Below the pieces are notes generated by a model. The model was given only the letters and a program-made list of their open reading frames with translations. It searched no databases and had not been told where the DNA came from. Of a stretch of 42,220 bases of DNA, positions 26,057-32,964 are shown one piece after another. Numbering within the stretch: position 1 is the first letter of the stretch; the number at the start of each line of letters is the position of its first letter. The position numbers and the translations under genes are program-made. Source of the DNA: Imperialibacter sp965651695 (GTDB lineage Bacteria > Bacteroidota > Bacteroidia > Cytophagales > Cyclobacteriaceae); contig CBFGTI010000030.1 in assembly GCA_965651695.1 (NCBI GenBank), forward strand, positions 1 through 42,220. Direction: 5' to 3'.

Positions 26057-26554
26057 ATGAAAATCGGCCTCATTTCAGATACACACGGCTACCTCGACGA
26101 ACAGGTCTTCGAGTACTTTAAAGACTGTGACGAGATCTGGCATGGCGGCGACATCGGCACGTTGGAAGTAGCGCAAAAGCTGGAGGCATTCAAGCCCATG
26201 GTGGCGGTATTTGGTAACATCGATGGGCCGGAAATCCGGCACCTTTATCCCGAAGATCAAGTGTTTGAGCGAGCGGGTAAAACTATATGGATCACCCATA
26301 TCGGTGGTTTTCCACCAAAGTACAACCGCCGTACGCTGAAGCAGATCGACTCCATAAAGCCCTACATTTTCATAACGGGTCATTCGCATATTGTGAAGGC
26401 AATGAGCGATAAGCAGCGACTACCTTTGCTCCATTTAAATCCCGGGGCAGCAGGCATGCAGGGCTTCCATAAAATGCGCACCATTATGCGTTTCGACCTC
26501 GGAGAAAGTGGCGTCAAAAATCTGCAACTGATTGAGCTGGGGAAACGAGGTTGA
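26057..26554 (+). CDS. YfcE/MJ0936-type metallophosphoesterase
   Basis: A 165-residue cytoplasmic calcineurin-like phosphoesterase. The metal-binding motifs are all present: GLISDTHGYLD at the N-terminus, HGGDIGTLEVAQ near residue 33, VFGNIDGPE near 57, ITHIG near 80, and GHSH near 110, followed by LNPGAAG. Small proteins of this subfamily hydrolyse phosphodiesters. The ATG at 26057 is chosen because the DTH motif must lie close to the start; the longer open frame back to 25919 runs through the repeat cluster. It converges on the ribonucleotide reductase gene. Confidence 0.9.
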   Translation: MKIGLISDTHGYLDEQVFEYFKDCDEIWHGGDIGTLEVAQKLEAFKPMVAVFGNIDGPEIRHLYPEDQVFERAGKTIWITHIGGFPPKYNRRTLKQIDSIKPYIFITGHSHIVKAMSDKQRLPLLHLNPGAAGMQGFHKMRTIMRFDLGESGVKNLQLIELGKRG

Positions 26555-26589
26555 GCAACGGCTTTCCCCAGCCTGATAACAGCCGATAC

Positions 26590-28440
26590 TTAATGTATCA
26601 CACAAGCGCCCCCCGCGCAGGCTGCTTCCGCCTGCAGGTCGGTGGCGTCGTCGGGTTCAAACACGTTCGACAGATTGATGCCCTTCAAGCTACTCTCAAG
26701 CGCCTCAAACTCCTCTTTGCTAATGTCTTCAAACGGGGGCTGCTGGTAGTTTCCGTTGTCGTACGGCAGCACGCTCAGCCCGTTGTAAGAAGCCTTGTTT
26801 TCCCACATCCACTCCCCAACTTCTTTCCATTCATCATCTTTAATAGAAACCGTAGCCGAAACATTATTGGCATTGTGGCCGAGGCGGTACCCATTGCGTA
26901 CCCATTGCGTGTTAAATGTTTTAATCCGCTCCAACAGGTCCATCGCGCTCTCAGCACGGGTGGTACTTCCATCCGGCGCCTTTTGGGGAATGCAGATAAT
27001 GCCCTGCTTGCTGTTGAGCAGGTCGTCTTCCAGCAACTCCGGGTGATTGTCTTTCAAATACTGGTAAAGCGCTTCGTTTTTTCCAATACGCATTCTTCGC
27101 AGGTAATAATCGTTGTGCCATGCGTGGATGCCCGAGGAGGTTCCCAGCACCAGCGAGCTTGTGCCCGAAGGTTTGATGGTAGTGCACCGGGCGGCGAATT
27201 CAATTCCGATTTTAGCCGACACCTCCACGTTTGCGTGTTTCACTTCGTCGGCAGCCTCCTTCAGGTCGAGCTTCGCTACCCGGCCGCTTGCTATGCCGGT
27301 CATGCCCACGCCGATCAAAGCGTCCTGCTCGGTGGTGGTTTTCCACGCCTCTCTCAGGTAGTGAAAGTTGGTGAAGCCGGCTTGCAGTGTGCCCAAAAAT
27401 CCCGCCGCTCTGGCCCTGGCGTTCAGGTCTTCCTGGGTTTCCACATCCGACACATTGATTTCGCAAAGATTACAGAACTGAAAGGGCCGCAGTGCAATTT
27501 CGCAGCACGGATTGGTGCCCCAGTCGGGGTGATTGGTGAAGTAGAAGCCTGGCTCGCCTGATCCGGACAATTCGATCTTTTTCCAGAGTTTAAAAAACTC
27601 ATCTTTGGTGGTTTCATCTCGCGAAAGCACCACCGAATTGTTTGCCCGGCCCCTTTGCTCGTTCAGCTCCCACCAGTTTCCAAACTTGCAGGTCAGCATT
27701 TCCTCATCTTCGGGCGAAAACAGAGAGATCATGGCCGATCTTCGGATGCCGCCGGAAAGCACGGCGTTGGCAATATGGCACATAATGTCGTGGCACTCCA
27801 GCGACGACAGCCGTTCGCCGTTCTGCTTTCGCTCAAGTACCGACACTACATGTGCATGGCACACTCTCAACGGCTCGGCGCCGGGCGCTTTACCACCGGC
27901 GGTAATCAGCCGGGCGCCTTTTGGGCGTATGTCTGAATAGTCAAAGTCGGGCACCGCCTCATGAAACCCGAAATAGGCCTTCATTATCATTTTAATGGAG
28001 TCGGCCCACCCTTCGAGGCTGTCTCCCACCAGAAAGCGTCTCTTTTTTACCGGCTTTTGTATGGGAGGCAGCTCCTGTATGTGGTGCAACTGCACCGAAA
28101 ACCCAACGCCTGTGCCGCCCAGCAGCAAAAACATAGCTTCCGAAAAAGCCCTTATGTCGTCTACAGGCAGGTAGGCGCAGTTGTATATGCGGCTGTTGTT
28201 TTTCACAATCGGTGGGCCGGCAAATTGCATCGCACGCATCGAAGGCAGTACTTTTTTGGCTACTACAAGCTTCATGTTCTCGTGGATTTCGTCCTCCAAA
28301 TGCGGGTATTTTTCAACCATCATTGCTTCGTACCGGCCGCATATCTCCGGCCATAGCTCCCGGCGCTGCAACTCGGGAATATACCGGGCGTATTTCATGT
28401 GGATGACAATGTCGCTGAGGATTTCCTGGTTCAATTCCAT
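26590..28440 (-). CDS. nrdJ: Adenosylcobalamin-dependent (class II) ribonucleoside-triphosphate reductase
   Basis: A 616-residue reductase that makes deoxyribonucleotides using a radical generated from adenosylcobalamin, independent of oxygen. The thiyl-radical site is NPCCEI (Asn310, Cys312, Glu314). The redox-active pair is Cys88 (IYNCAY) and Cys323 (QFCNL). The C-terminal thiol-shuttle pair is CAGGAC (Cys608, Cys613). The length and CxGGAC tail resemble the monomeric Lactobacillus-type enzyme, though it is shorter than that family's usual ~740 residues. It lies 38 bp after nadA in what looks like a norZ-nadA-nrdJ operon, so it is probably expressed with NO reductase. No B12 riboswitch is visible in the short gap. 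Confidence 0.9.
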   Translation of the reverse strand: MELNQEILSDIVIHMKYARYIPELQRRELWPEICGRYEAMMVEKYPHLEDEIHENMKLVVAKKVLPSMRAMQFAGPPIVKNNSRIYNCAYLPVDDIRAFSEAMFLLLGGTGVGFSVQLHHIQELPPIQKPVKKRRFLVGDSLEGWADSIKMIMKAYFGFHEAVPDFDYSDIRPKGARLITAGGKAPGAEPLRVCHAHVVSVLERKQNGERLSSLECHDIMCHIANAVLSGGIRRSAMISLFSPEDEEMLTCKFGNWWELNEQRGRANNSVVLSRDETTKDEFFKLWKKIELSGSGEPGFYFTNHPDWGTNPCCEIALRPFQFCNLCEINVSDVETQEDLNARARAAGFLGTLQAGFTNFHYLREAWKTTTEQDALIGVGMTGIASGRVAKLDLKEAADEVKHANVEVSAKIGIEFAARCTTIKPSGTSSLVLGTSSGIHAWHNDYYLRRMRIGKNEALYQYLKDNHPELLEDDLLNSKQGIICIPQKAPDGSTTRAESAMDLLERIKTFNTQWVRNGYRLGHNANNVSATVSIKDDEWKEVGEWMWENKASYNGLSVLPYDNGNYQQPPFEDISKEEFEALESSLKGINLSNVFEPDDATDLQAEAACAGGACVIH

Positions 28441-28478
28441 GTTTGGAGGGGTTTAGATATTAAACATATTGTTGACAA

Positions 28479-29465
28479 TCATAAGCTTAGCATTTTTTGC
28501 AGCGCCAGTTCTGCTCTCACTCTTACTTGCTCTTTTACAACAATTTCCGGACCCTCGTTAAGCAGGCATTCATACAGTTTTTGCAGCGTATTCAGTTTCA
28601 TATAGCCGCATTCGCTACAGGCGCAACTATTGTTCTCGTGCGATGGGGCGGGAATCAGCGTCTTTCCGGGAACTTCCTTCCTCATCTGGTGAAGAATACC
28701 CGCCTCAGTGGCTACTATGAACTCCTCGCCCGGGTCATTTTTTACAAAGTCTATCATTGCTTTAGTGGAGCCTACAAAAGAGGCAATCTTCAACACCGCC
28801 GGCGACGACTCGGGGTGAGCGATGAATTGGGTGTTTGGATGCTGAAAATACAGTGTGAGAATTTTTTCAATGGAAAAACTCTCGTGCACGATACAACTGC
28901 CATCCCACAGAATAAGATCTCGGCCGGTTTGTTTTACGAGGTAAGCGCCAAGGTTTGCGTCGGGGGCGAAAATGACAGGACGGCCAGCAGGGAGCGAATT
29001 AATTACCTTCACAGCATTGGATGAAGTGCAAACAATGTCGCTCATGGCCTTTACTTCAGCCGAACAATTGATGTACGTTACCACTATGGCGTCCGGGTAT
29101 TGCGCAATAAATTTTGCAAACTTATCGGCAGGGCACGAGTCGGCCAGGGAACAACCGGCTGCAATATCAGGAAGCAGCACCTTGCGGACCGGGTTCAAAA
29201 TTTTGGCAGTTTCTGCCATAAAATACACTCCTGCTACCACCAGCATATCTGCTTTGGAGCGCAATGCATAGTCTGCCATTTGCAGGCTGTCGCCCACCAT
29301 ATCGGCCACATCCTGTATTTCCGGCTGTTGGTAGTAGTGGGCCAGCACCAACGCATTTTTTGCCTTCTTTAGCTCTTGTATTTTTTTAGCCAGGGTGTTT
29401 TCGGCAGCTGTCTTGCTATCGGCAATTGGCCGGCTTTTGGTGGCCGCTGTAGTATTATGGATCAT
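28479..29465 (-). CDS. nadA: Quinolinate synthase
   Basis: A 328-residue [4Fe-4S] enzyme that condenses iminoaspartate with dihydroxyacetone phosphate to quinolinate in de novo NAD synthesis. Recognisable segments are VLAHYYQQPEIQDVADMVGDS, GVYFMAETAKIL, AGCSLADSCP (cluster Cys), VVTYINCSAEVKA (second Cys region) and, near the C-terminus, NSCACSECGYMKLNTL (third cluster Cys). All domains are complete. It lies 23 bp after norZ and before nrdJ; no nadB or nadC is nearby, so its placement with NO-related genes is notable. Its Fe-S cluster is of a type known to be sensitive to NO and oxygen. Confidence 0.95.
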   Translation of the reverse strand: MIHNTTAATKSRPIADSKTAAENTLAKKIQELKKAKNALVLAHYYQQPEIQDVADMVGDSLQMADYALRSKADMLVVAGVYFMAETAKILNPVRKVLLPDIAAGCSLADSCPADKFAKFIAQYPDAIVVTYINCSAEVKAMSDIVCTSSNAVKVINSLPAGRPVIFAPDANLGAYLVKQTGRDLILWDGSCIVHESFSIEKILTLYFQHPNTQFIAHPESSPAVLKIASFVGSTKAMIDFVKNDPGEEFIVATEAGILHQMRKEVPGKTLIPAPSHENNSCACSECGYMKLNTLQKLYECLLNEGPEIVVKEQVRVRAELALQKMLSL

Positions 29466-29488
29466 ATTTCCTCGATGGTCATTTCAAA

Positions 29489-31852
29489 TCAGGCCTTTTG
29501 CAATCTCTTTTTAGGCTCGGGTGTATATTTCACAGGTATTTCGTAGTCATTTGGGTCAGCTTTTTCTTTTTTCAGGTGTTTTCTTATCGATAGTACAAAC
29601 CAGGTAAGAGGAACCACGCCGCCTACCACAAACACTGACCCACCTACAATACGAAGCCAGGTAAAGGTTTGGAAGCCGGTGCTTTCGATGAAAGTGTTGC
29701 TACGGGCAAACCAAAACCCTTCTTCAACCACGGTACGGAACTGCCAGATACCCACCGGGAACAAGTCGAGCAGTACCATCAGCAGCAGGCCCACGTTAAC
29801 CGACCAGAACACCGTTTTCAGCAGGCGGGCTTTCCACCGGTGTGAGTAGCTCATGAGTTGGCAGCAGAAAAGTACGGTGGCCACCGAAAGATTACCGTAC
29901 ACCCCCATTAAGGCTGCATGACCGTGATTTACAGTAAGATAAGTGCCGTGCTCAAAGTAATTGGCGATAGGAAGGTTGATGATGAAGCCCATAACACCGG
30001 CTCCGAAGAAATTCCAAAAGTTAATGGCCAGCAGGAAAAGGAAAACTTCTTGAAAACCAAACTGCTGCTTGCGGCTTGCTGCATGTCCGTTGCCCTTTTC
30101 CTGTAGCTTCGGAAGCTTGCTAAACCTCCAGGCTTCCAGTGTAAGCAAGATCAACGGTACCACCTGCAGCGTAGAAAAGACCGCCCCCAGGGCCATGGTT
30201 CCCTCAGGTTTGGCGTTCCAGTAAAAATTATGGGAAATGCCCAGCAGCCCCGAGCCAAGAAAAAGCAGCGTGGCCAGGTAAATAACACGGGTGGCAGACT
30301 GCTGACTCACCAGGCCCATCAGCACCATAAAGTAGCCGATAAGGATGGTGGTAAACACCTCAAAAAATGCTTCAACCCACATATGGATAACGCACCATCG
30401 CCAGAAATCTGCAATAACAAAACTGGTTTCGGGGGTGGCAATAAAACCCGAAGTAAGCAGTACAATGATGCATATGTTGGTGTACACCAGCCAGTTTGGT
30501 AGTGCCCAGGGCTGCTTCAACTTTACAACCGGTTTAAGCCCCCTGTACAGTATTACGGCCCACAGCATAAAAATGCCGTATAGCAGTATCTGCCAAACTT
30601 TGCCCGGCTCTAAATACTCCCAACCCGAATGCCCCAGCCAGTAGGTGCTGTTTGGTAGCAAACCTTTTGGACCTAAAAATAGTCCGGCCACCGATCCTGC
30701 CACCAACACTACAATCAACCAAAACATGGTGTTGATCCAAAGCGTTTGCTTAGGCGGCTCTTTAGGGGATAGGAGGGGCATTACAAAAAAGGAAGCGCCG
30801 ATCCAGCAGGCCGAAATCCACAGCAGCGATAGTTGCAGGTGCCAGCTTCTTACCACGGTGACAGGCAAATCCTCCGAGATATTGTAGCCCCAAAATTCAA
30901 CGAAACCCACGAAATCGTGTACGGTAAGAATACCTGCTACCACCTGCAGCAGAAACAGCACCATGGCCACGGCGAAGAATTTGTAGGTAGCCCTTTGGGT
31001 AGGCGTGGGGCGGAATTTTTCCACACTTTCCGCAGTCATAATAGGCCGGGAACTGCGGGTAAAGGTTTCATCGTCGAGCTTCTCCAGCTTGCCATGATAA
31101 TAGAGTACGGCGCCCAGGCCGAGCATCAGCCCCAGCGCCCCTACAATACTCCAAAGCAAGGTAGCAGAAGTAGAGGTGTTGCCGGCGGCCGGGTCGTAGG
31201 GCCAGTTGTGTGTGTAACTATAGTTTGTTCCAGGTCGTTCGGTACTGCATACCCAAGCCCCCCAATAGAAGAATGCTGCCAGCGCACGAATCTCCTCCGC
31301 ATTGCTGATGTAATTGGTGGGGCGAAAGGCTTGTTTGCTTTCACTGTCTGTAAATACGGCGGTGTAATAGCTTGTCAGTTTGATTGCCCCAAAAGCCAGC
31401 CCTTCGGTCAGCGTCACCGTATTGGAAGCGGCATTGTAAGTGTTCTCCTTTATCTCTTTTTTTACTTGTTCGCCAATGCCTTGCTGTAAAAGGGCTTCGT
31501 TTATCCCCGCAGTTGCTGATAGCCGGCTGTTATAGAATTCGTTTGCCGACAGTGTGACCTCGTGGAGAGCTTCAGCCGTAAAATCCGGCCCGCGGAGTGC
31601 CCCATCGCCAAACATGCTGCCGTATTCCATCAGCGCATACTTATGAAACACCTCCTGCCCCTTCAGCACATCTGCTTTTGAATACACCGTCTTTCCGTCG
31701 GGTGCAACAAAATCAGGAATGGGAGGGGCATCCATGTATGTATGAATACCAATAACAGTGAGCCCGCCCAGACTTATTACAAAAATTACCGACAGGGGTA
31801 TCCACCAGTTCCTGGGCTTCAGCAGCAGATCCATCAGACTTAGTTGTTTCAT
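29489..31852 (-). CDS. norZ: Quinol-dependent nitric oxide reductase, single-subunit
   Basis: A 787-residue inner-membrane enzyme that reduces 2 NO to N2O using quinol. An N-terminal hydrophilic, cytochrome-c-like region without a CxxCH haem site (about residues 45-230) marks it as qNOR. A haem-copper oxidase-type core follows. Numbered from the longer open frame (subtract 10 for this start), ligands are His348 (RSWHLQLSL), His500 and Glu504 (VIHMWVEAFFEVF), His551 (SHNFYWN) and His653/His655 (NHGHAALMG). Glu504 is typical of NO reductases. The start at 31852 is chosen because the ATG at 31882 falls inside the palindromic operator. It heads the norZ-nadA-nrdJ series. Confidence 0.95.
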   Translation of the reverse strand: MKQLSLMDLLLKPRNWWIPLSVIFVISLGGLTVIGIHTYMDAPPIPDFVAPDGKTVYSKADVLKGQEVFHKYALMEYGSMFGDGALRGPDFTAEALHEVTLSANEFYNSRLSATAGINEALLQQGIGEQVKKEIKENTYNAASNTVTLTEGLAFGAIKLTSYYTAVFTDSESKQAFRPTNYISNAEEIRALAAFFYWGAWVCSTERPGTNYSYTHNWPYDPAAGNTSTSATLLWSIVGALGLMLGLGAVLYYHGKLEKLDDETFTRSSRPIMTAESVEKFRPTPTQRATYKFFAVAMVLFLLQVVAGILTVHDFVGFVEFWGYNISEDLPVTVVRSWHLQLSLLWISACWIGASFFVMPLLSPKEPPKQTLWINTMFWLIVVLVAGSVAGLFLGPKGLLPNSTYWLGHSGWEYLEPGKVWQILLYGIFMLWAVILYRGLKPVVKLKQPWALPNWLVYTNICIIVLLTSGFIATPETSFVIADFWRWCVIHMWVEAFFEVFTTILIGYFMVLMGLVSQQSATRVIYLATLLFLGSGLLGISHNFYWNAKPEGTMALGAVFSTLQVVPLILLTLEAWRFSKLPKLQEKGNGHAASRKQQFGFQEVFLFLLAINFWNFFGAGVMGFIINLPIANYFEHGTYLTVNHGHAALMGVYGNLSVATVLFCCQLMSYSHRWKARLLKTVFWSVNVGLLLMVLLDLFPVGIWQFRTVVEEGFWFARSNTFIESTGFQTFTWLRIVGGSVFVVGGVVPLTWFVLSIRKHLKKEKADPNDYEIPVKYTPEPKKRLQKA

Positions 31853-31870
31853 ATTGGCCAGATTATTAAG

Positions 31871-31878
31871 CAAACATA
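31871..31878 (-). promoter_or_regulatory. -7 promoter element for norZ
   Basis: TATGTTTG on the minus strand matches the Bacteroidota -7 consensus TAnnTTTG. It ends 2 bp from the palindrome at 31881-31906 and lies about 20 bp before the chosen norZ start codon, implying a very short leader. Confidence 0.55.
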
Positions 31879-31880
31879 AC

Positions 31881-31906
31881 AATAAAAGATAAAATAGTCT
31901 TTTATT
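31881..31906. promoter_or_regulatory. Palindromic operator, copy 1 (norZ / pterin gene)
   Basis: A perfect 9-bp inverted repeat AATAAAAGA-N8-TCTTTTATT lies in the 115-bp divergent gap between norZ and the PTPS/QueD-like gene. It is flanked on both sides by TAnnTTTG elements (2 and 4 bp away), where a bound protein would block both promoters. The same sequence occurs at 34851-34876 (24 of 26 positions identical) and in related form at 39231-39256. Confidence 0.75.
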
Positions 31907-31910
31907 TTTT

Positions 31911-31918
31911 TAATTTTG
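31911..31918 (+). promoter_or_regulatory. -7 promoter element for the PTPS/QueD-like gene
   Basis: TAATTTTG matches TAnnTTTG on the plus strand. It lies 4 bp after palindrome copy 1 and about 50 bp before the start of the pterin gene at 31968. Confidence 0.5.
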
Positions 31919-31967
31919 TTGTGCCAATAGGCCAGGGGAGATCCAACAACAGCGCAATAAGTATAAA

Positions 31968-32393
31968 ATGATATCAGTAACGAAGGTTTTGCGGTTCGAG
32001 GCGGCACATGCTATTTATCGATATCCGGGGGGTTGTAGCCGTATACACGGGCATTCATACGAACTGCATGTTACCATCGAGCCGATGAAGGGCGTTCCGG
32101 GGTACATCGGCGGCTTGGGAATTATCTACGATTTCAAGGAGCTGAAAGCCATGGTGAACGAGGAGGTGATAAAGCTTTTAGATCATAGGCTTATACTTTC
32201 CCGACAGTATCTTCAGGCTAATAAAGGTGTGCTTTCGCCTGATGAAGTGGTAGTTTTTGACGTGGAGCCAACGGCAGAAAACCTTCTGGTTTTTATACAC
32301 GAAAAAGTCGCCGGCTGTTTGCCCGGGAGTGTGAAGTTGAAATCCCTCAGACTTTGGGAAACCAAAGATTCTTACGCAGAATGGGAGCAATAA
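31968..32393 (+). CDS. 6-pyruvoyl-tetrahydropterin synthase/QueD-family enzyme
   Basis: A 141-residue T-fold enzyme. Zinc-binding histidines are in FEAAHAI and in HGHSYELHV. The catalytic Cys is four residues before the HGH motif (CSRIHGH), as in QueD. The LLDHRLIL segment supplies the Asp/His of the triad, PTAENL is the usual PTxE motif, and the C-terminal Glu lies in LWETKDSY. It converts dihydroneopterin triphosphate to a tetrahydropterin product: 6-carboxytetrahydropterin for queuosine, or 6-pyruvoyl for biopterin. No other queuosine genes are nearby. Its divergence from norZ across a shared operator suggests a role linked to NO or denitrification rather than tRNA modification. Confidence 0.88.
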   Translation: MISVTKVLRFEAAHAIYRYPGGCSRIHGHSYELHVTIEPMKGVPGYIGGLGIIYDFKELKAMVNEEVIKLLDHRLILSRQYLQANKGVLSPDEVVVFDVEPTAENLLVFIHEKVAGCLPGSVKLKSLRLWETKDSYAEWEQ

Positions 32394-32478
32394 CCATGGA
32401 TACTCCGATGGAGCGGCTTAGTTTTTTTGGCTGCGTTTCGAGACAAGCGAACTCACGGTTTCCTGATCTCCCGCCAGC

Positions 32479-32916
32479 CTACAACTGGTTTCTGAGAAAT
32501 GCTCTCCCTTCTCCTATGTCCCGCGCCAGGTCTTTAATGTGCTGGTTTTGCATGCTTTCCTTCAATTTATCGCGGAAAGCCTTTACATCCTGATGAACGG
32601 GACAGGGGTATTTATCGGAGCATTCTTTAAGACCGAGAACGCACTGTTTAAAAACGTCCTTGCCGTCGATTACCCTCACAATCTCCATCAGCGGAACCTG
32701 CTCGTTGTCCGTATTTAGGTAAAAGCCTCCCTTTGGTCCTTTGTTGGAGGATATCACGCCCTCCTTCACCAGTTTTTGGAGTATCTTCCCGGTAAACGGA
32801 TCAGGAGCATCTATCTCTCTGGCAATTTCTTTAAAGCCAGGTTTTACACCTTCGGCGCTTTTTATGGCAATGTAAAGCACCGCCCTAATGGCATATTCAC
32901 ACGCTTTTGAAAACAT
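32479..32916 (-). CDS. Rrf2-family transcriptional regulator with three-cysteine cluster site (copy 1)
   Basis: A 145-residue winged-helix regulator: CEYAIRAVLYIA at the N-terminus, recognition region PFTGKILQKLVKEGVISSNKG-PKGGF, and a cysteine loop with Cys92, Cys99 and Cys105 (C-x6-C-x5-C). This arrangement is that of Rrf2 proteins such as NsrR and IscR that bind a [2Fe-2S] or [4Fe-4S] cluster; NsrR loses DNA binding when NO attacks the cluster. It lies 48 bp after the 610-residue protein gene on the same strand, apparently in one operon controlled by palindrome copy 2. A close paralogue is at 37492-37929. NsrR-like function is inferred from context. Confidence 0.9.
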   Translation of the reverse strand: MFSKACEYAIRAVLYIAIKSAEGVKPGFKEIAREIDAPDPFTGKILQKLVKEGVISSNKGPKGGFYLNTDNEQVPLMEIVRVIDGKDVFKQCVLGLKECSDKYPCPVHQDVKAFRDKLKESMQNQHIKDLARDIGEGRAFLRNQL

Positions 32917-32964
32917 AAGGCAAATTAAGCGAATGGCGGAGAAAAACCACTTATAAAGCCTGCA

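Noticed and set aside
26551..27561. 336-codon open frame on the plus strand
   Set aside because: It lies entirely antisense to the well-supported ribonucleotide reductase gene and has no recognisable domain; it reflects codon bias of the real gene.
28441..28478. Cobalamin riboswitch before the B12-dependent reductase
   Set aside because: Only 38 bp separate nadA and nrdJ, far too short for the riboswitch fold, and no B12-box sequence is seen.
31881..31906. Palindrome as a transcription terminator
   Set aside because: All three copies lie in divergent gaps between start codons, where no transcript should end, and they sit next to -7 elements; a regulator site fits better.
31881..31906. Palindrome as an FNR/CRP-type or classical NsrR site
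   Set aside because: It lacks the TTGAT-N4-ATCAA pattern and the AAGATG-type NsrR arms with their spacing; only the AAGA/TCTT ends are similar.
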